Of a stretch of DNA of 57,337 nucleotides, positions 1 through 8,787 are shown in pieces. The translations under genes were made by a program, and so were the position numbers. Below the pieces are notes generated by a model. It made no database searches. It was given only the letters and a program-made list of their open reading frames with translations, and was not told the DNA's origin. The stretch's first letter is position 1; every line of letters starts with the position of its first letter. Source of the stretch: an uncultured Pelagibacteraceae bacterium (GTDB lineage Bacteria; Pseudomonadota; Alphaproteobacteria; Pelagibacterales; Pelagibacteraceae); NCBI GenBank assembly GCA_902568425.1, contig CACFQM010000002.1, positions 1 to 57,337 of the forward strand, in the 5' to 3' direction.

Positions 1-1350
1 GCCGCCTAAAACAAAAGCTAATATTAGTGGAGGCATCGGGAACTTATAAAGCCTTAGTCCTGTAGCAACTACTGCAATGCCAATCATTAGGAAAATATCA
101 AAAGTATTAAAAGACATTAAATAAATTCCTGTTACTGAAAAGAATAAAATCATTGGTATTAAAAATGTTCTTGGGACTGCAAGTATTCTAGCTATGTAAG
201 GTATTAATGGTAAGTTAAGTATTAAAAGTACAACCATTCCAATATACATAGACATTATAACTGACCAAAAAATTTCTGGGTTTGTCATATAAAGTCTAGG
301 TCCAGGCTGAATTCCAAAACCTAAAAGGGCACCTAACATAACAGCTGTTGTACCACTTCCTGGAATACCAAGTGTTAATAATGGTACAAATGAACCAGAG
401 CACGCAGCATTGTTAGCAGTTTCAGGTGCAGATAGTCCATGAACACTTCCTTTACCAAATTTTTCTTTTTCTTCTTTATTTACAAAGTTCCGTTCCATTC
501 CGTAAGCCAAAAAGGACGCAATTGTTGAGCCAGCTCCAGGTAAAACACCAACAATAAAACCAATTATTGATGATCTTGGAATGGTTTTTAAAGTTTTTTT
601 TGTTTCTTCTTTATCTAATTTTATTGATCCTAATTCTTTGAGCGATATAGCTTTAGCAGCACTACTTGGGTCAGTACCTTTTAAAATTATTGTTAGTGCC
701 TCACTCATTGCAAAAGTAGCCATTACAACTAATACAAAACTTATTCCGTCAGATAAATTCATATTATTAAAAACAAATCGTGGAATATCAGATAAAGTAT
801 CTTGTCCAACTGTGGCTAACATCAAACCTAATACTGCCATCATCATCGCTTTTAAAAATTGTCCTTTGGCTGAAAAAGCAGAAACTGCCGTTAAACCTAG
901 GACCATTAATGCAAAATAATCTGGTGATCGAAAAGCTAAACTCACTTTTGATAAACTTGGAGCAGCAAATAATAAAAATATTGCAGCGATAGTGCCTCCT
1001 GCAAAAGAACTATAAGCTGCTATTGCAAGAGCCTTACCAGCTTTACCTTGTTGTGCCATTGGATAACCATCAAATGAAGTTGCGACAGTTCCGGGAACAC
1101 CTGGGGCATTAATTAAAATTGATGAAGTAGATCCACCAAAAACAGCTCCATAGTAAACTCCAGCCATTAAAATTAAACCAGTAGCAGGATCAAAACCATA
1201 AGTAATTGGGATCATCAAAGCGATAGCTGTCATTGGACCTAACCCTGGTAACATTCCTATGATTGTCCCAAAAAAACATCCCATCATTACCATTAAAATG
1301 TTTTTTAATGATAACGCAGTATTTAATCCTATTAAAATTCCTTCGATCAT
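1..1350 (-). CDS. tctA: Tripartite tricarboxylate transporter, large permease TctA (C-terminus cut off by window edge)
   Basis: TctA is the large (about 12-helix) inner-membrane permease of TTT transporters, which take up citrate-like or other organic acids with a periplasmic binding protein. Reverse-strand translation from the ATG at 1348-1350 begins MIEGILIGLN and continues for 450 codons to the window edge; the family is about 500 residues, so only the last part is missing. Family-typical stretches are seen: GMLPGLGPMTAIAL near the N-terminus, GGSTSSILINAPGVPGT, and a second GVLPGAGSTIASFL copy reflecting the internal duplication, plus GIPGSGTTAVMLG. The start overlaps the tctB stop (ATGA), so the two are translationally coupled. 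Substrate cannot be read from the sequence. Confidence 0.93.
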   Translation of the reverse strand, partial: MIEGILIGLNTALSLKNILMVMMGCFFGTIIGMLPGLGPMTAIALMIPITYGFDPATGLILMAGVYYGAVFGGSTSSILINAPGVPGTVATSFDGYPMAQQGKAGKALAIAAYSSFAGGTIAAIFLLFAAPSLSKVSLAFRSPDYFALMVLGLTAVSAFSAKGQFLKAMMMAVLGLMLATVGQDTLSDIPRFVFNNMNLSDGISFVLVVMATFAMSEALTIILKGTDPSSAAKAISLKELGSIKLDKEETKKTLKTIPRSSIIGFIVGVLPGAGSTIASFLAYGMERNFVNKEEKEKFGKGSVHGLSAPETANNAACSGSFVPLLTLGIPGSGTTAVMLGALLGFGIQPGPRLYMTNPEIFWSVIMSMYIGMVVLLILNLPLIPYIARILAVPRTFLIPMILFFSVTGIYLMSFNTFDIFLMIGIAVVATGLRLYKFPMPPLILAFVLGG

Positions 1351-1817
1351 CCAATTATTCCTAAGTATTTTAATAAAGGATCTCTAAGATAAATATCTAA
1401 AACCCCATGTAGTAAAAGCATAAATAAAGCCACAAATGGAAATGAAAAAAGCAACATCCATTTCCACCTTCTTTCACCTAGAAAATAATAAGCAAAAAGT
1501 AAAAAAATCGATGTAGATAAAAAGAAGCCAACTCTTAAGATGGTAAAGCCGTAAAAAATCATTGTAACAACCAACAAAATAACTTTTTTATAATCTAAAA
1601 CTTTATGATTAACCTCTTCTACAGTTTTTTCAGGTAAAATCATTCTTAATGCTGAAAGCAACATTCCTGTATAACCAAGATAGATAGGAAATGTTTTTGC
1701 ATTAAATGGAGCGTTTTCATCAAATGAAAACACTTGTATTTGGTAAGCTGTATAAAGATAGAAAGCAGATAAAACAAAGAAGAGCAGCGAGATAATTTTA
1801 ACTGAACTTATCTTCAC
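1347..1817 (-). CDS. tctB: Tripartite tricarboxylate transporter, small permease TctB
   Basis: TctB is the small four-helix membrane subunit that pairs with TctA. This 156-residue protein has an N-terminal helix (about residues 7-27), a second hydrophobic stretch near 46-60 and two more around 78-115 and 118-145, as expected for the family; sequence conservation in TctB is always low, so position between tctC and tctA is the main support. An unusually good ribosome site (AGGAGGAG, about 1820-1828 on the reverse strand) sits just before the ATG. The stop overlaps the tctA start by four bases. Confidence 0.85.
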   Translation of the reverse strand: MKISSVKIISLLFFVLSAFYLYTAYQIQVFSFDENAPFNAKTFPIYLGYTGMLLSALRMILPEKTVEEVNHKVLDYKKVILLVVTMIFYGFTILRVGFFLSTSIFLLFAYYFLGERRWKWMLLFSFPFVALFMLLLHGVLDIYLRDPLLKYLGIIG

Positions 1818-1842
1818 TGCTCCTCCTTTAAATCCTAACGGA

Positions 1843-2820
1843 TTAAATTACTCCAAGTTTTTTCATAAGAGCTGTCATCTCTTTTGTTTGTGTTTGAAGA
1901 AATTTCACAAACTTTTTGTCTGGATTATAAATATTAACCCAAGCATTTCTTTTTCTAACAGCTTCCCATTCAGGAGTTTTTTGAACATCACCTAGCATTT
2001 TAGCGATTTTCTTTTTATCACCGCTGCTCATACCAGGAGGGCCAAAAAATCCTCTCCAGTTTACAAACTGAACGTCGAAACCTTGTTCTTTTAATGTTGG
2101 AACGTCAGGTGCATCACTTACTCTTTTAGGTGCAGTGATACCAATTATTCTAACTTGGTCTCTTGCTCCCATAACTTCTCCCAAACCAGTTGAAAGAATT
2201 TGAGTTTCTCCTGATAACAATCCTGCTAAAGCTTTTCCTCCAGCATCGTAAGGGATATAAACTACTTTATTTGGATCAGCTCCTGCTTCTTGAAATGCAA
2301 GCGCACCAATTAAATGGTCCATGCTTCCTCTTACAGATCCACCAGCCATTTTCACAGATTTTGGATTAGCTTTGTAAGCTGCTACAACATCTTTGAAATT
2401 TTTATATGGTGAGTTCTTTGCTACAGCTATTGCACCGTAATCACCGATAACTCCAGCTATTGGTACAACATCTTTATACGAAAGAACACCGCTACCCTTC
2501 ACATAACCTTTGTGTCTTGTGATAGATCTTAAAACTAATGGTGTTGATTGAACTAATACAGTTCCTTCAGGTTTTGTATTAATTAAAAATGATAGAGCTT
2601 TACCTCCACCACCCCCTGACATGTTTTCAAAAGATGCACTTTTGAGCATACCAGATTTTGTTAATGCTTCACCTGTCCCTCTAGCAGTTCCATCCCAACC
2701 ACCGCCAGCTCCACCACCGATTATGAAGTGAAGTTTATCAATTGCAAATGATTGTGTTGAAAAAGATAAGAAAAGAACAGACGCAAATAATAAACTTTTA
2801 AGTTTTCTTATATTTATCAT
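1843..2820 (-). CDS. tctC: Tripartite tricarboxylate transporter substrate-binding protein TctC
   Basis: Periplasmic binding protein (Bug/TctC family, about 325 residues here, the family norm) that delivers an organic acid to TctAB. A cleavable signal peptide is visible (residues 1-26, ending STQSFA). The ligand-loop motif follows as IIGGGAGGGWDGTARG, and the second domain shows GGSVRGSMDHLIG and the YIPYDAGGKALAGLLSGE segment typical of TctC proteins. A GGGGGA ribosome site precedes the ATG. It is the first gene of the tctCBA set; the 56-bp gap after the PrpD-like gene contains a plausible promoter (2848-2876), so tctCBA may be expressed both with the upstream metabolic genes and by itself. 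Confidence 0.93.
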   Translation of the reverse strand: MINIRKLKSLLFASVLFLSFSTQSFAIDKLHFIIGGGAGGGWDGTARGTGEALTKSGMLKSASFENMSGGGGGKALSFLINTKPEGTVLVQSTPLVLRSITRHKGYVKGSGVLSYKDVVPIAGVIGDYGAIAVAKNSPYKNFKDVVAAYKANPKSVKMAGGSVRGSMDHLIGALAFQEAGADPNKVVYIPYDAGGKALAGLLSGETQILSTGLGEVMGARDQVRIIGITAPKRVSDAPDVPTLKEQGFDVQFVNWRGFFGPPGMSSGDKKKIAKMLGDVQKTPEWEAVRKRNAWVNIYNPDKKFVKFLQTQTKEMTALMKKLGVI

Positions 2821-2847
2821 TTTTTCCCCCTTTTTATTTAATACCTT

Positions 2848-2876
2848 ATTAAATTTTGAATTAATTAAAGAGTCAA
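2848..2876 (-). promoter_or_regulatory. Candidate sigma70 promoter for tctCBA
   Basis: On the reverse strand TTGACT (2871-2876) is followed after 17 bases by TTTAAT (2848-2853), about 30 bases before the tctC start codon. The -35 element abuts the stop codon of the PrpD-like gene. The -10 match is imperfect and AT-rich sequence produces such matches by chance, so this is tentative. Confidence 0.4.
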
Positions 2877-4379
2877 TTAGAAAATTACTTTATTGGTTCT
2901 AGTTCTCAACGATTTTGCCCTTACTTCAACATTAAGTTTATGAAGTTCGCCTGATTTGAGTTTTCTAAGATTTTGAACAACCTTAATAAATCTATTTGAC
3001 TCTTTTGGTGAAATAATTCCATTTGTAAGTGTCTGAAACTTTTCGATGTAATTTTCTCTCTCAAAAGGCCTGTTACCCGCGGGATGCGCATCTGCTACTG
3101 ATATTTCATCCTCTATCTTTGAGCCATCTTTCATTTTAATTACAACTCTACCCCCGAAACATTTTTTATTAGGGTCGGGATCGTGGTATTTTTTTGTCCA
3201 TTTTTTATCTTCAAAAGTTTTTACTTTTCTCCATAATTGAACTGTGCTTTTTTTATTGGCTCTTTTAGGTGTATAAGAATTCACGTGGTGCCACTTACCA
3301 TCTTCTAACGCTACAGCAAAAATATACATAATAGAGTGATCCAAAGTTTCTCTACTCGCATTTGGGTCCATTTTTTGTGGATCCTTTGCTCCAGTTCCAA
3401 TCACATAGTGAGTATGATGACTTGTATGAATTTCTACAGATTTAATTTTTGAAAAGTTATCTATACTTTCGTTCATTCTTCTTGCTAAATCGATAAGTGC
3501 TTGTGATTGATATTCTGCTGAGTGTTCTTTTGTATAAGTTTCTAAAATAGCTTTTTTTTCTTCATTTATATTTGGAAGTGGCACTGTATATCTAGCCTTA
3601 GGTCCTGAAAGTACATAGGCAATTACACTATCTTCTCCCTCATAAATTGGACTAGGCGCTCCCTCTCCTCTCATACATCTGTCGACTGCTTCAATTGCTA
3701 ATTTTCCAGCATGTGCCGGAGCAAATGCTTTCCAACTCGAAATTTCTCCTTTTCTTGATTGTCTTGTAGAAACCGTTGTGTGAAGCGCTTGTTGCACTGA
3801 TTGATAAATTTTATCTGTATTTAATTTTAATAAAGAGCCTAGACCTGCAGCTACACTTGGACCTAAATGTGCGATGTGATCTATTTTATGTTCATGTAAA
3901 CATATTCCTTTAACAAGATTAACTTGAACTTCGTAGCCTGTTAAAATTCCTCTAATCAGATCTCTGCCTGATAATTTTTTTTGTTGAGCAACTGCTAGAA
4001 TTGGTGGGATATTATCCCCTGGATGACTATAATCGGCTGCTAAGAAAGTATCGTGAAAATCTAATTCTCTAACCGCGGTTCCATTTGCCCAGGCTGCCCA
4101 TTCACAATCGAATTTTTTCTTTGGACTTAAACCAAATAATGTCGCTCCATTTTTTCTTGGATGAGCTAAAGCCATTTCTCTTGCGGATATAACTGGTTTT
4201 CTATTGAAGGAGGCAATAGCAACTGATGCGTTATCAATTATTCTATTGATGACCATATCGATAGCATACTCATTTAATTTTGCTTTATCTGATGCTATTT
4301 CAGCAATCTTCCAGGCTAATTGGTCTTTTTTTTTAAGTTTTGATGCTGAAGGATATACTTTTACTTTTATATTTCTCAT
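2877..4379 (-). CDS. MmgE/PrpD family protein (2-methylcitrate dehydratase-like)
   Basis: The MmgE/PrpD family includes 2-methylcitrate dehydratase, cis-aconitate decarboxylase and immunomodulatory relatives, all acting on tricarboxylates or similar acids. The 500-residue length and order of motifs fit: [31 protein letters not shown], then [14 protein letters not shown], then a [12 protein letters not shown] helix, a [18 protein letters not shown] segment and a C-terminal [12 protein letters not shown] stretch. It lies between a dehalogenase gene (start overlaps that gene's stop, ATGA) and tctC, downstream of aconitase. That context supports a tricarboxylate substrate, but no prpB or prpC is present, so a full methylcitrate cycle is not shown here. 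Confidence 0.88.
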   Translation of the reverse strand: MRNIKVKVYPSASKLKKKDQLAWKIAEIASDKAKLNEYAIDMVINRIIDNASVAIASFNRKPVISAREMALAHPRKNGATLFGLSPKKKFDCEWAAWANGTAVRELDFHDTFLAADYSHPGDNIPPILAVAQQKKLSGRDLIRGILTGYEVQVNLVKGICLHEHKIDHIAHLGPSVAAGLGSLLKLNTDKIYQSVQQALHTTVSTRQSRKGEISSWKAFAPAHAGKLAIEAVDRCMRGEGAPSPIYEGEDSVIAYVLSGPKARYTVPLPNINEEKKAILETYTKEHSAEYQSQALIDLARRMNESIDNFSKIKSVEIHTSHHTHYVIGTGAKDPQKMDPNASRETLDHSIMYIFAVALEDGKWHHVNSYTPKRANKKSTVQLWRKVKTFEDKKWTKKYHDPDPNKKCFGGRVVIKMKDGSKIEDEISVADAHPAGNRPFERENYIEKFQTLTNGIISPKESNRFIKVVQNLRKLKSGELHKLNVEVRAKSLRTRTNKVIF

Positions 4380-5038
4380 TTTAAATTTAATAATTCTCTT
4401 AAGTTTTTTACCTCATTTTTTGGTTTGTAATCAAGTTTGTCGAATACATTATTTGTTCGATTAACCCAAATAGCATTATAACCATAATTTCCACCACCAG
4501 AAACATCCCAAGTATTTGCGCTTAAAAAAGTAATTTCCTCTTTTTTTATCTTGTATTTATTAATTGGGATATCGTAAACTTTTGGATCAGGCTTGTATAT
4601 CTTTACTTCTTCGATTGAGAAAACATCATCAAATAAATTTTCTAAGTTACTATTTTTAACTAAATTGCTTAAAAGGCTTGGTGTTCCATTCGATAAAATA
4701 GCAAGTTTTATCGATTTTTTTTTTAATTCCTCAAGAACACTTTTTACTTCTGGAAAAGTAGAGAGTTCTTTATAAAGATTTAATAACTCATTCCTCATTG
4801 ATTTATCTATTTTAAAAGTGAGCATGGACTTATCTAAAGAGTCTTCTGTAATCTGCCAGAAATCTTTATGTTTTTTCATCAAACTTCTTAGCCAAGTATA
4901 CTCAAGTTGGGTAGTTCTCCAATAATTGGCAAAGGTTTCCCATTTGTCTCCAATTTTATCTTTACACTTTTCAGCTGCTGAGTTCACATCAAATAATGTG
5001 CCGTAAGCATCAAAAACAATAGCCTTTGTATTATTCAT
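4376..5038 (-). CDS. Haloacid dehalogenase type II (L-2-haloacid dehalogenase-like HAD hydrolase)
   Basis: This 220-residue HAD-superfamily protein carries essentially the full L-2-haloacid dehalogenase active site: nucleophile Asp10 in FDAYGTLFD, the substrate-carboxylate arginine within [13 protein letters not shown], the LSNGTP Ser/Asn motif, the lysine of [11 protein letters not shown], and the [16 protein letters not shown] motif with its Ser, Asn and Asp. Known relatives hydrolyse short 2-halo acids such as chloroacetate to 2-hydroxy acids with inversion; other subfamily members act on non-halogenated substrates, so the physiological reaction is uncertain. It starts two bases after the stop of aconitase and its own stop overlaps the next gene, making it a middle gene of the operon. 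Confidence 0.88.
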   Translation of the reverse strand: MNNTKAIVFDAYGTLFDVNSAAEKCKDKIGDKWETFANYWRTTQLEYTWLRSLMKKHKDFWQITEDSLDKSMLTFKIDKSMRNELLNLYKELSTFPEVKSVLEELKKKSIKLAILSNGTPSLLSNLVKNSNLENLFDDVFSIEEVKIYKPDPKVYDIPINKYKIKKEEITFLSANTWDVSGGGNYGYNAIWVNRTNNVFDKLDYKPKNEVKNLRELLNLK

Positions 5039-5040
5039 TT

Positions 5041-7719
5041 TTAATTAAGCATATTTCTTAAAACGTATTGGAGAATTCCACCGTTTTTATAATACTCAAT
5101 TTCATTTTCTGTATCTATTCTTGATAGGAGTTTAATAGTTTTGCTTGAACCATCTGCATATTTAATTTCACAATTTACTTCTGCTCCAGGATTTATTCCT
5201 TTTTCAATATCAATAATAGTAAATAACTCAGTGCCTTTTATGTTGAGTTTTTTTCTATCGAAACCTTCTTTAAATTGAAGTGGTAAAATTCCCATTCCTA
5301 CTAGATTTGATCTATGTATCCTCTCAAAACTCTCAGCGATTACAGCTTTTATTCCTAATAATTTTGTTCCTTTAGCAGCCCAATCTCTTGAAGAGCCTGT
5401 TCCATATTCTTTACCAGCTACTACAACTAAACTTGTCCCTCTTTTTTTATATTCCATTGCAGCTTCATATACGCTCATTTGTTTTCCATCTGGTTGTAAT
5501 ATTGTAAAACCGCCTTCTGTCCCTGAAGCCATTTCGTTTCTAATCCTAATATTTCCAAATGTTCCTCTCAACATAACTTCATGATTGCCTCTTCTAGCCC
5601 CGTAAGAATTAAAATCTTTTTGCTGAACCTGATGTTTCATAAAGTAATCGCCAGTTGGGCTATCTTTTTTAATAGATCCAGCTGGGGAAATATGATCGGT
5701 TGTTACGGTATCACCCAATATTAAAAGTGGTCTTGCATCATTAATTTTCTTAAATCCTTCTGGCTTGTCAGGTAAATTATCAAAAAAAGGTGGTTTTTTT
5801 ACGTAAGTAGAACTTTCCTCCCAATTATAAATGCTGCTTTGGTCTGTTTTAATAGAACTCCATTCTTTTGGTCCTTCAGAAACATTCGAGTATCTCTTAA
5901 CAAACATATCGGCATTAATAGATTTTAACATTAAATCTTCGATCTCTTTGTTTGAAGGCCAAATATCTTTTAAGAACACATCTTTTCCATTTTTATCTTT
6001 ACCTAATGAATTTTTGTAAAGATCATGATGCATATTTCCTGCTAGAGCATATGCAACTACCAAAGGTGGTGATGCTAAATAATTTGCTTTTACATCTGGA
6101 TTTATTCTTCCTTCAAAGTTTCTATTTCCAGATAATACTGAGACTGCATAAAGATTTTCTTTATGTATTGCCTCAGAAATTTCTTTATCTAAAGGCCCAG
6201 AGTTGCCTATACAAGTTGTGCAACCATAACCAACTAGATTAAAACCTAATTGATCTAAATACTTATTTAACCCAGCTTTTTCTAAATAATCTGTTACGAC
6301 TTGAGACCCTGGTGCTAATGATGTTTTTACCCAAGGTTTTACCTTTAAACCTTTTTCAACAGCTTTTTTTGCTACTAGTCCTGCACCAATCATAACACTG
6401 GGGTTTGATGTATTTGTACAAGAAGTAATCGCACCAATAACAATATCACCATCTTTAATTTTAAATTCTTTGTTATTAACCTTGGCTTCTAAAGGAACCT
6501 TTCTTTTTGTATTTTCCTTAAATGCTCTGTCGAAATCTTTTGCAGCATTTGTTAATAAAACTTTATCTTGCGGTCTCTTTGGTCCCGAAATACTTGGAAC
6601 AACAGAATTTAAATCTAATGATATTGTATCAGTAAATTCTATTTGGTCATTTTGGTTTGACCATAATCCCTGTTCTTTAGAATATTTCTCAACAAGAGCA
6701 GTTGTGTTTTCATCTCTTCCAGAAAATTTTAAATACTTTATTGTTTCATCATCTATAGGAAAAAAACCACAAGTAGCTCCATACTCAGGGGCCATATTAG
6801 CAATTGTTGCTCTATCAGCTAATGATAAGTTTTTTAACCCATCACCAAAAAATTCTACAAATTTTCCAACAACACCTTTTTTCCTTAACATTTGTACAAT
6901 TGTTAAAACTAAATCACTTGCTGTTGTTCCCTCAGTAAGTTTTCCATTAATTTCAAAACCAATTACCTCAGGTATTAACATTGAAATTGGTTGACCTAAC
7001 ATAGCTGCTTCTGCTTCAATACCCCCAACTCCCCAACCAAGAACTGATAAACCATTTACCATCGTAGTATGACTGTCTGTCCCAACTAAAGTATCAGGAT
7101 AAGCAAATAACTGACCGTTAACCTCTGAAGACCAAACAACTTTAGATAAATATTCCAAATTAACTTGATGGCAAATACCTGTTCCAGGTGGCACAACTCT
7201 AAAATTATTAAACGCACTTTGCCCCCATTTTAAGAAAGAGTATCTTTCACCATTTCTATCAAATTCTCTTTTTACATTTTTTGAGAAAGAATCTTTTTTT
7301 GCATAATTATCAACCATCACTGAATGATCAATAACTAGGTCTACAGTTGATAGAGGGTTTATTTTATTTGGATCTTTGTTTTTTGATTTTACAGCATCTC
7401 TCATTGCAGCTAAGTCTGCAACAGCTGGTATTCCTGTGTAATCTTGTAATAAAATTCTCGCTGGTCTGTAGGCTATTTCTTGTTTTGAACTTTTTGTATT
7501 CAACCAATCTGCGATAGCTTTGATTTGTTTTTTATTTACAGTTAAATCGTCCTCAAATCTTAATAAATTTTCAAGAAGAACTTTAATTGATTTTGGAAGT
7601 TTTTTTATATTTTTCAAACCATTCTTTTCAGCTTTCATAAGATTGAAAAAACTATACTTCTTGCCCGAAACTGTCAGTGTATCTAACGATTGAAATGAAT
7701 TTTTACTTTTAAATTCCAT
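5041..7719 (-). CDS. acnA: Aconitate hydratase A
   Basis: Interconverts citrate and isocitrate through cis-aconitate in the TCA cycle, using a [4Fe-4S] cluster. The 892-residue length matches AcnA/IRP-type aconitases. Cluster ligands are visible as Cys434 (TSCTNTSNP) and Cys500/Cys503 (GCTTCIGNSGP). Other family motifs: DLVIDHSVMVD near 127-137, VGTDSHTTMVNGLSVLGWGVGGIEAEA at 212-238, and the C-terminal swivel domain with GDTVTTDHISPAG and KEYGTGSSRDWAAKG. It is the AcnA class rather than AcnB (different domain order) and there is no prpF nearby to suggest AcnD. Adjacent genes are co-directional within 2-4 bases. Confidence 0.97.
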   Translation of the reverse strand: MEFKSKNSFQSLDTLTVSGKKYSFFNLMKAEKNGLKNIKKLPKSIKVLLENLLRFEDDLTVNKKQIKAIADWLNTKSSKQEIAYRPARILLQDYTGIPAVADLAAMRDAVKSKNKDPNKINPLSTVDLVIDHSVMVDNYAKKDSFSKNVKREFDRNGERYSFLKWGQSAFNNFRVVPPGTGICHQVNLEYLSKVVWSSEVNGQLFAYPDTLVGTDSHTTMVNGLSVLGWGVGGIEAEAAMLGQPISMLIPEVIGFEINGKLTEGTTASDLVLTIVQMLRKKGVVGKFVEFFGDGLKNLSLADRATIANMAPEYGATCGFFPIDDETIKYLKFSGRDENTTALVEKYSKEQGLWSNQNDQIEFTDTISLDLNSVVPSISGPKRPQDKVLLTNAAKDFDRAFKENTKRKVPLEAKVNNKEFKIKDGDIVIGAITSCTNTSNPSVMIGAGLVAKKAVEKGLKVKPWVKTSLAPGSQVVTDYLEKAGLNKYLDQLGFNLVGYGCTTCIGNSGPLDKEISEAIHKENLYAVSVLSGNRNFEGRINPDVKANYLASPPLVVAYALAGNMHHDLYKNSLGKDKNGKDVFLKDIWPSNKEIEDLMLKSINADMFVKRYSNVSEGPKEWSSIKTDQSSIYNWEESSTYVKKPPFFDNLPDKPEGFKKINDARPLLILGDTVTTDHISPAGSIKKDSPTGDYFMKHQVQQKDFNSYGARRGNHEVMLRGTFGNIRIRNEMASGTEGGFTILQPDGKQMSVYEAAMEYKKRGTSLVVVAGKEYGTGSSRDWAAKGTKLLGIKAVIAESFERIHRSNLVGMGILPLQFKEGFDRKKLNIKGTELFTIIDIEKGINPGAEVNCEIKYADGSSKTIKLLSRIDTENEIEYYKNGGILQYVLRNMLN

Positions 7720-7722
7720 GCT

Positions 7723-8313
7723 CTATACATAGAACAAAATTACGCAAACGATAAGTAAAAAAGACATTGTATAGTTAAAATTCGTTATAAATTTTTTACT
7801 TGTGGCAAATTTTCTCAAATATTTTCCAATTAAACACCATGTAGTAATACTTCCAATTGCCATAAAGAAATAAACAGTAGTAACTATTATCGAGTCTCTT
7901 AAATAATTAAATTGAACATCTACAAACGTTGAGACAGTTATCATGGCTACAACAACACCTTTAGGGTTTATAAATTGAAAAAAAAATGTTTCAAAAAATC
8001 CTATTGGTTGTTTAACTACCGTTTGATTTGTATTGCTTGAAAATGCAATTTTATAGGCAAGATAAACAAGAAAAAAGCTCCCTAAAATTTTTATAATTAA
8101 TTGTAATATCTCGAACTTTTGAAAGATAACTATTAAACCAGCCTCCATACAAATTAACATGGTCGTCCATCCAAAAATAACGCCTAACATTAAAGGTGCA
8201 GTTTTTTTAAAGCCAAAATTAAAACCAGAGTGGGAAGCCATTATATTATTTGGCCCTGGTGTGAATGATGTTGCTATCCCAAATAAAATTAGAGTTAAAA
8301 ACTGAGGATACAT
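7723..8313 (-). CDS. LysE/RhtB family amino-acid exporter
   Basis: A 196-residue, six-helix inner-membrane protein of the LysE translocator family, which exports amino acids or related metabolites. The family hallmark near the N-terminus, FTPGPNNIMASHSG, is present at residues 17-31, followed by GVIFGWTTMLICMEAGL and a FINPKGVVVAMITVSTF segment after the hydrophilic loop. It overlaps the end of the upstream tRNA-binding protein gene by one base and ends four bases before acnA, so it is probably co-transcribed with both. The exported substrate cannot be predicted. Confidence 0.88.
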   Translation of the reverse strand: MYPQFLTLILFGIATSFTPGPNNIMASHSGFNFGFKKTAPLMLGVIFGWTTMLICMEAGLIVIFQKFEILQLIIKILGSFFLVYLAYKIAFSSNTNQTVVKQPIGFFETFFFQFINPKGVVVAMITVSTFVDVQFNYLRDSIIVTTVYFFMAIGSITTWCLIGKYLRKFATSKKFITNFNYTMSFLLIVCVILFYV

Positions 8314-8654
8314 TAAGCTATATCTAAACCATTCTCAGTTTTTTGTGAGGGATGGACTAAAACTACTTTGCCATCCTTTTCTATGGCTCCTAAAATTAAA
8401 ACCTCAGATACAACACCTGCAATATTTTTTTTAGGAAAGTTGCAGACACCAATTACTTGTTTTCCAACCAAATTTTCAGAATTATAGTAGTGTGTTATTT
8501 GTGCTGAAGATTTTTTTATTCCAATTTTCGAACCAAAATCAACTTCTAAAACTAACGAAGGTTTTCTTGCTTTAATATTTTTTGATACTTTTAATACAGT
8601 TCCAACTGAAATTTGAACTTTTTGGTAATCTTCAAATGTAATTTCATTCTTCAT
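8313..8654 (-). CDS. csaA: tRNA-binding domain protein, CsaA-like
   Basis: A stand-alone OB-fold tRNA-binding domain of 113 residues, the size of CsaA. The fold-specific stretches are seen: VQISVGTVLKVSKN, PSLVLEVDFGSKIGIKKSSAQI and the KQVIGVCNFPKKNIAGVVSEVLILGA strand pair, which corresponds to the conserved core also found at the C-terminus of methionyl-tRNA synthetase. Bacillus CsaA has been described as a chaperone-like export factor, but for most homologues function is unproven. It is the first gene of the minus-strand chain; the divergent gene at 8788 shares the 133-bp upstream region. Confidence 0.85.
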   Translation of the reverse strand: MKNEITFEDYQKVQISVGTVLKVSKNIKARKPSLVLEVDFGSKIGIKKSSAQITHYYNSENLVGKQVIGVCNFPKKNIAGVVSEVLILGAIEKDGKVVLVHPSQKTENGLDIA

Positions 8655-8787
8655 AATTTTTATTTTATCTATATATAATGAGGTATCACCTTAATCTACA
8701 AGGTAAATAAATGAAATTTTGGCATTGAAAAGTCTGTTTTAAAAGTAAATACTATTCAAAATTAATAATACTAATAAGAGGGGAAAT

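Noticed and set aside
6470-6994. 174-codon plus-strand frame opposite acnA
   Set aside because: Shadow frame within a highly conserved aconitase gene.
2877-7719. Complete methylcitrate cycle
   Set aside because: Only a PrpD-like gene and an AcnA-type aconitase are present; prpB, prpC and prpF are not seen here.
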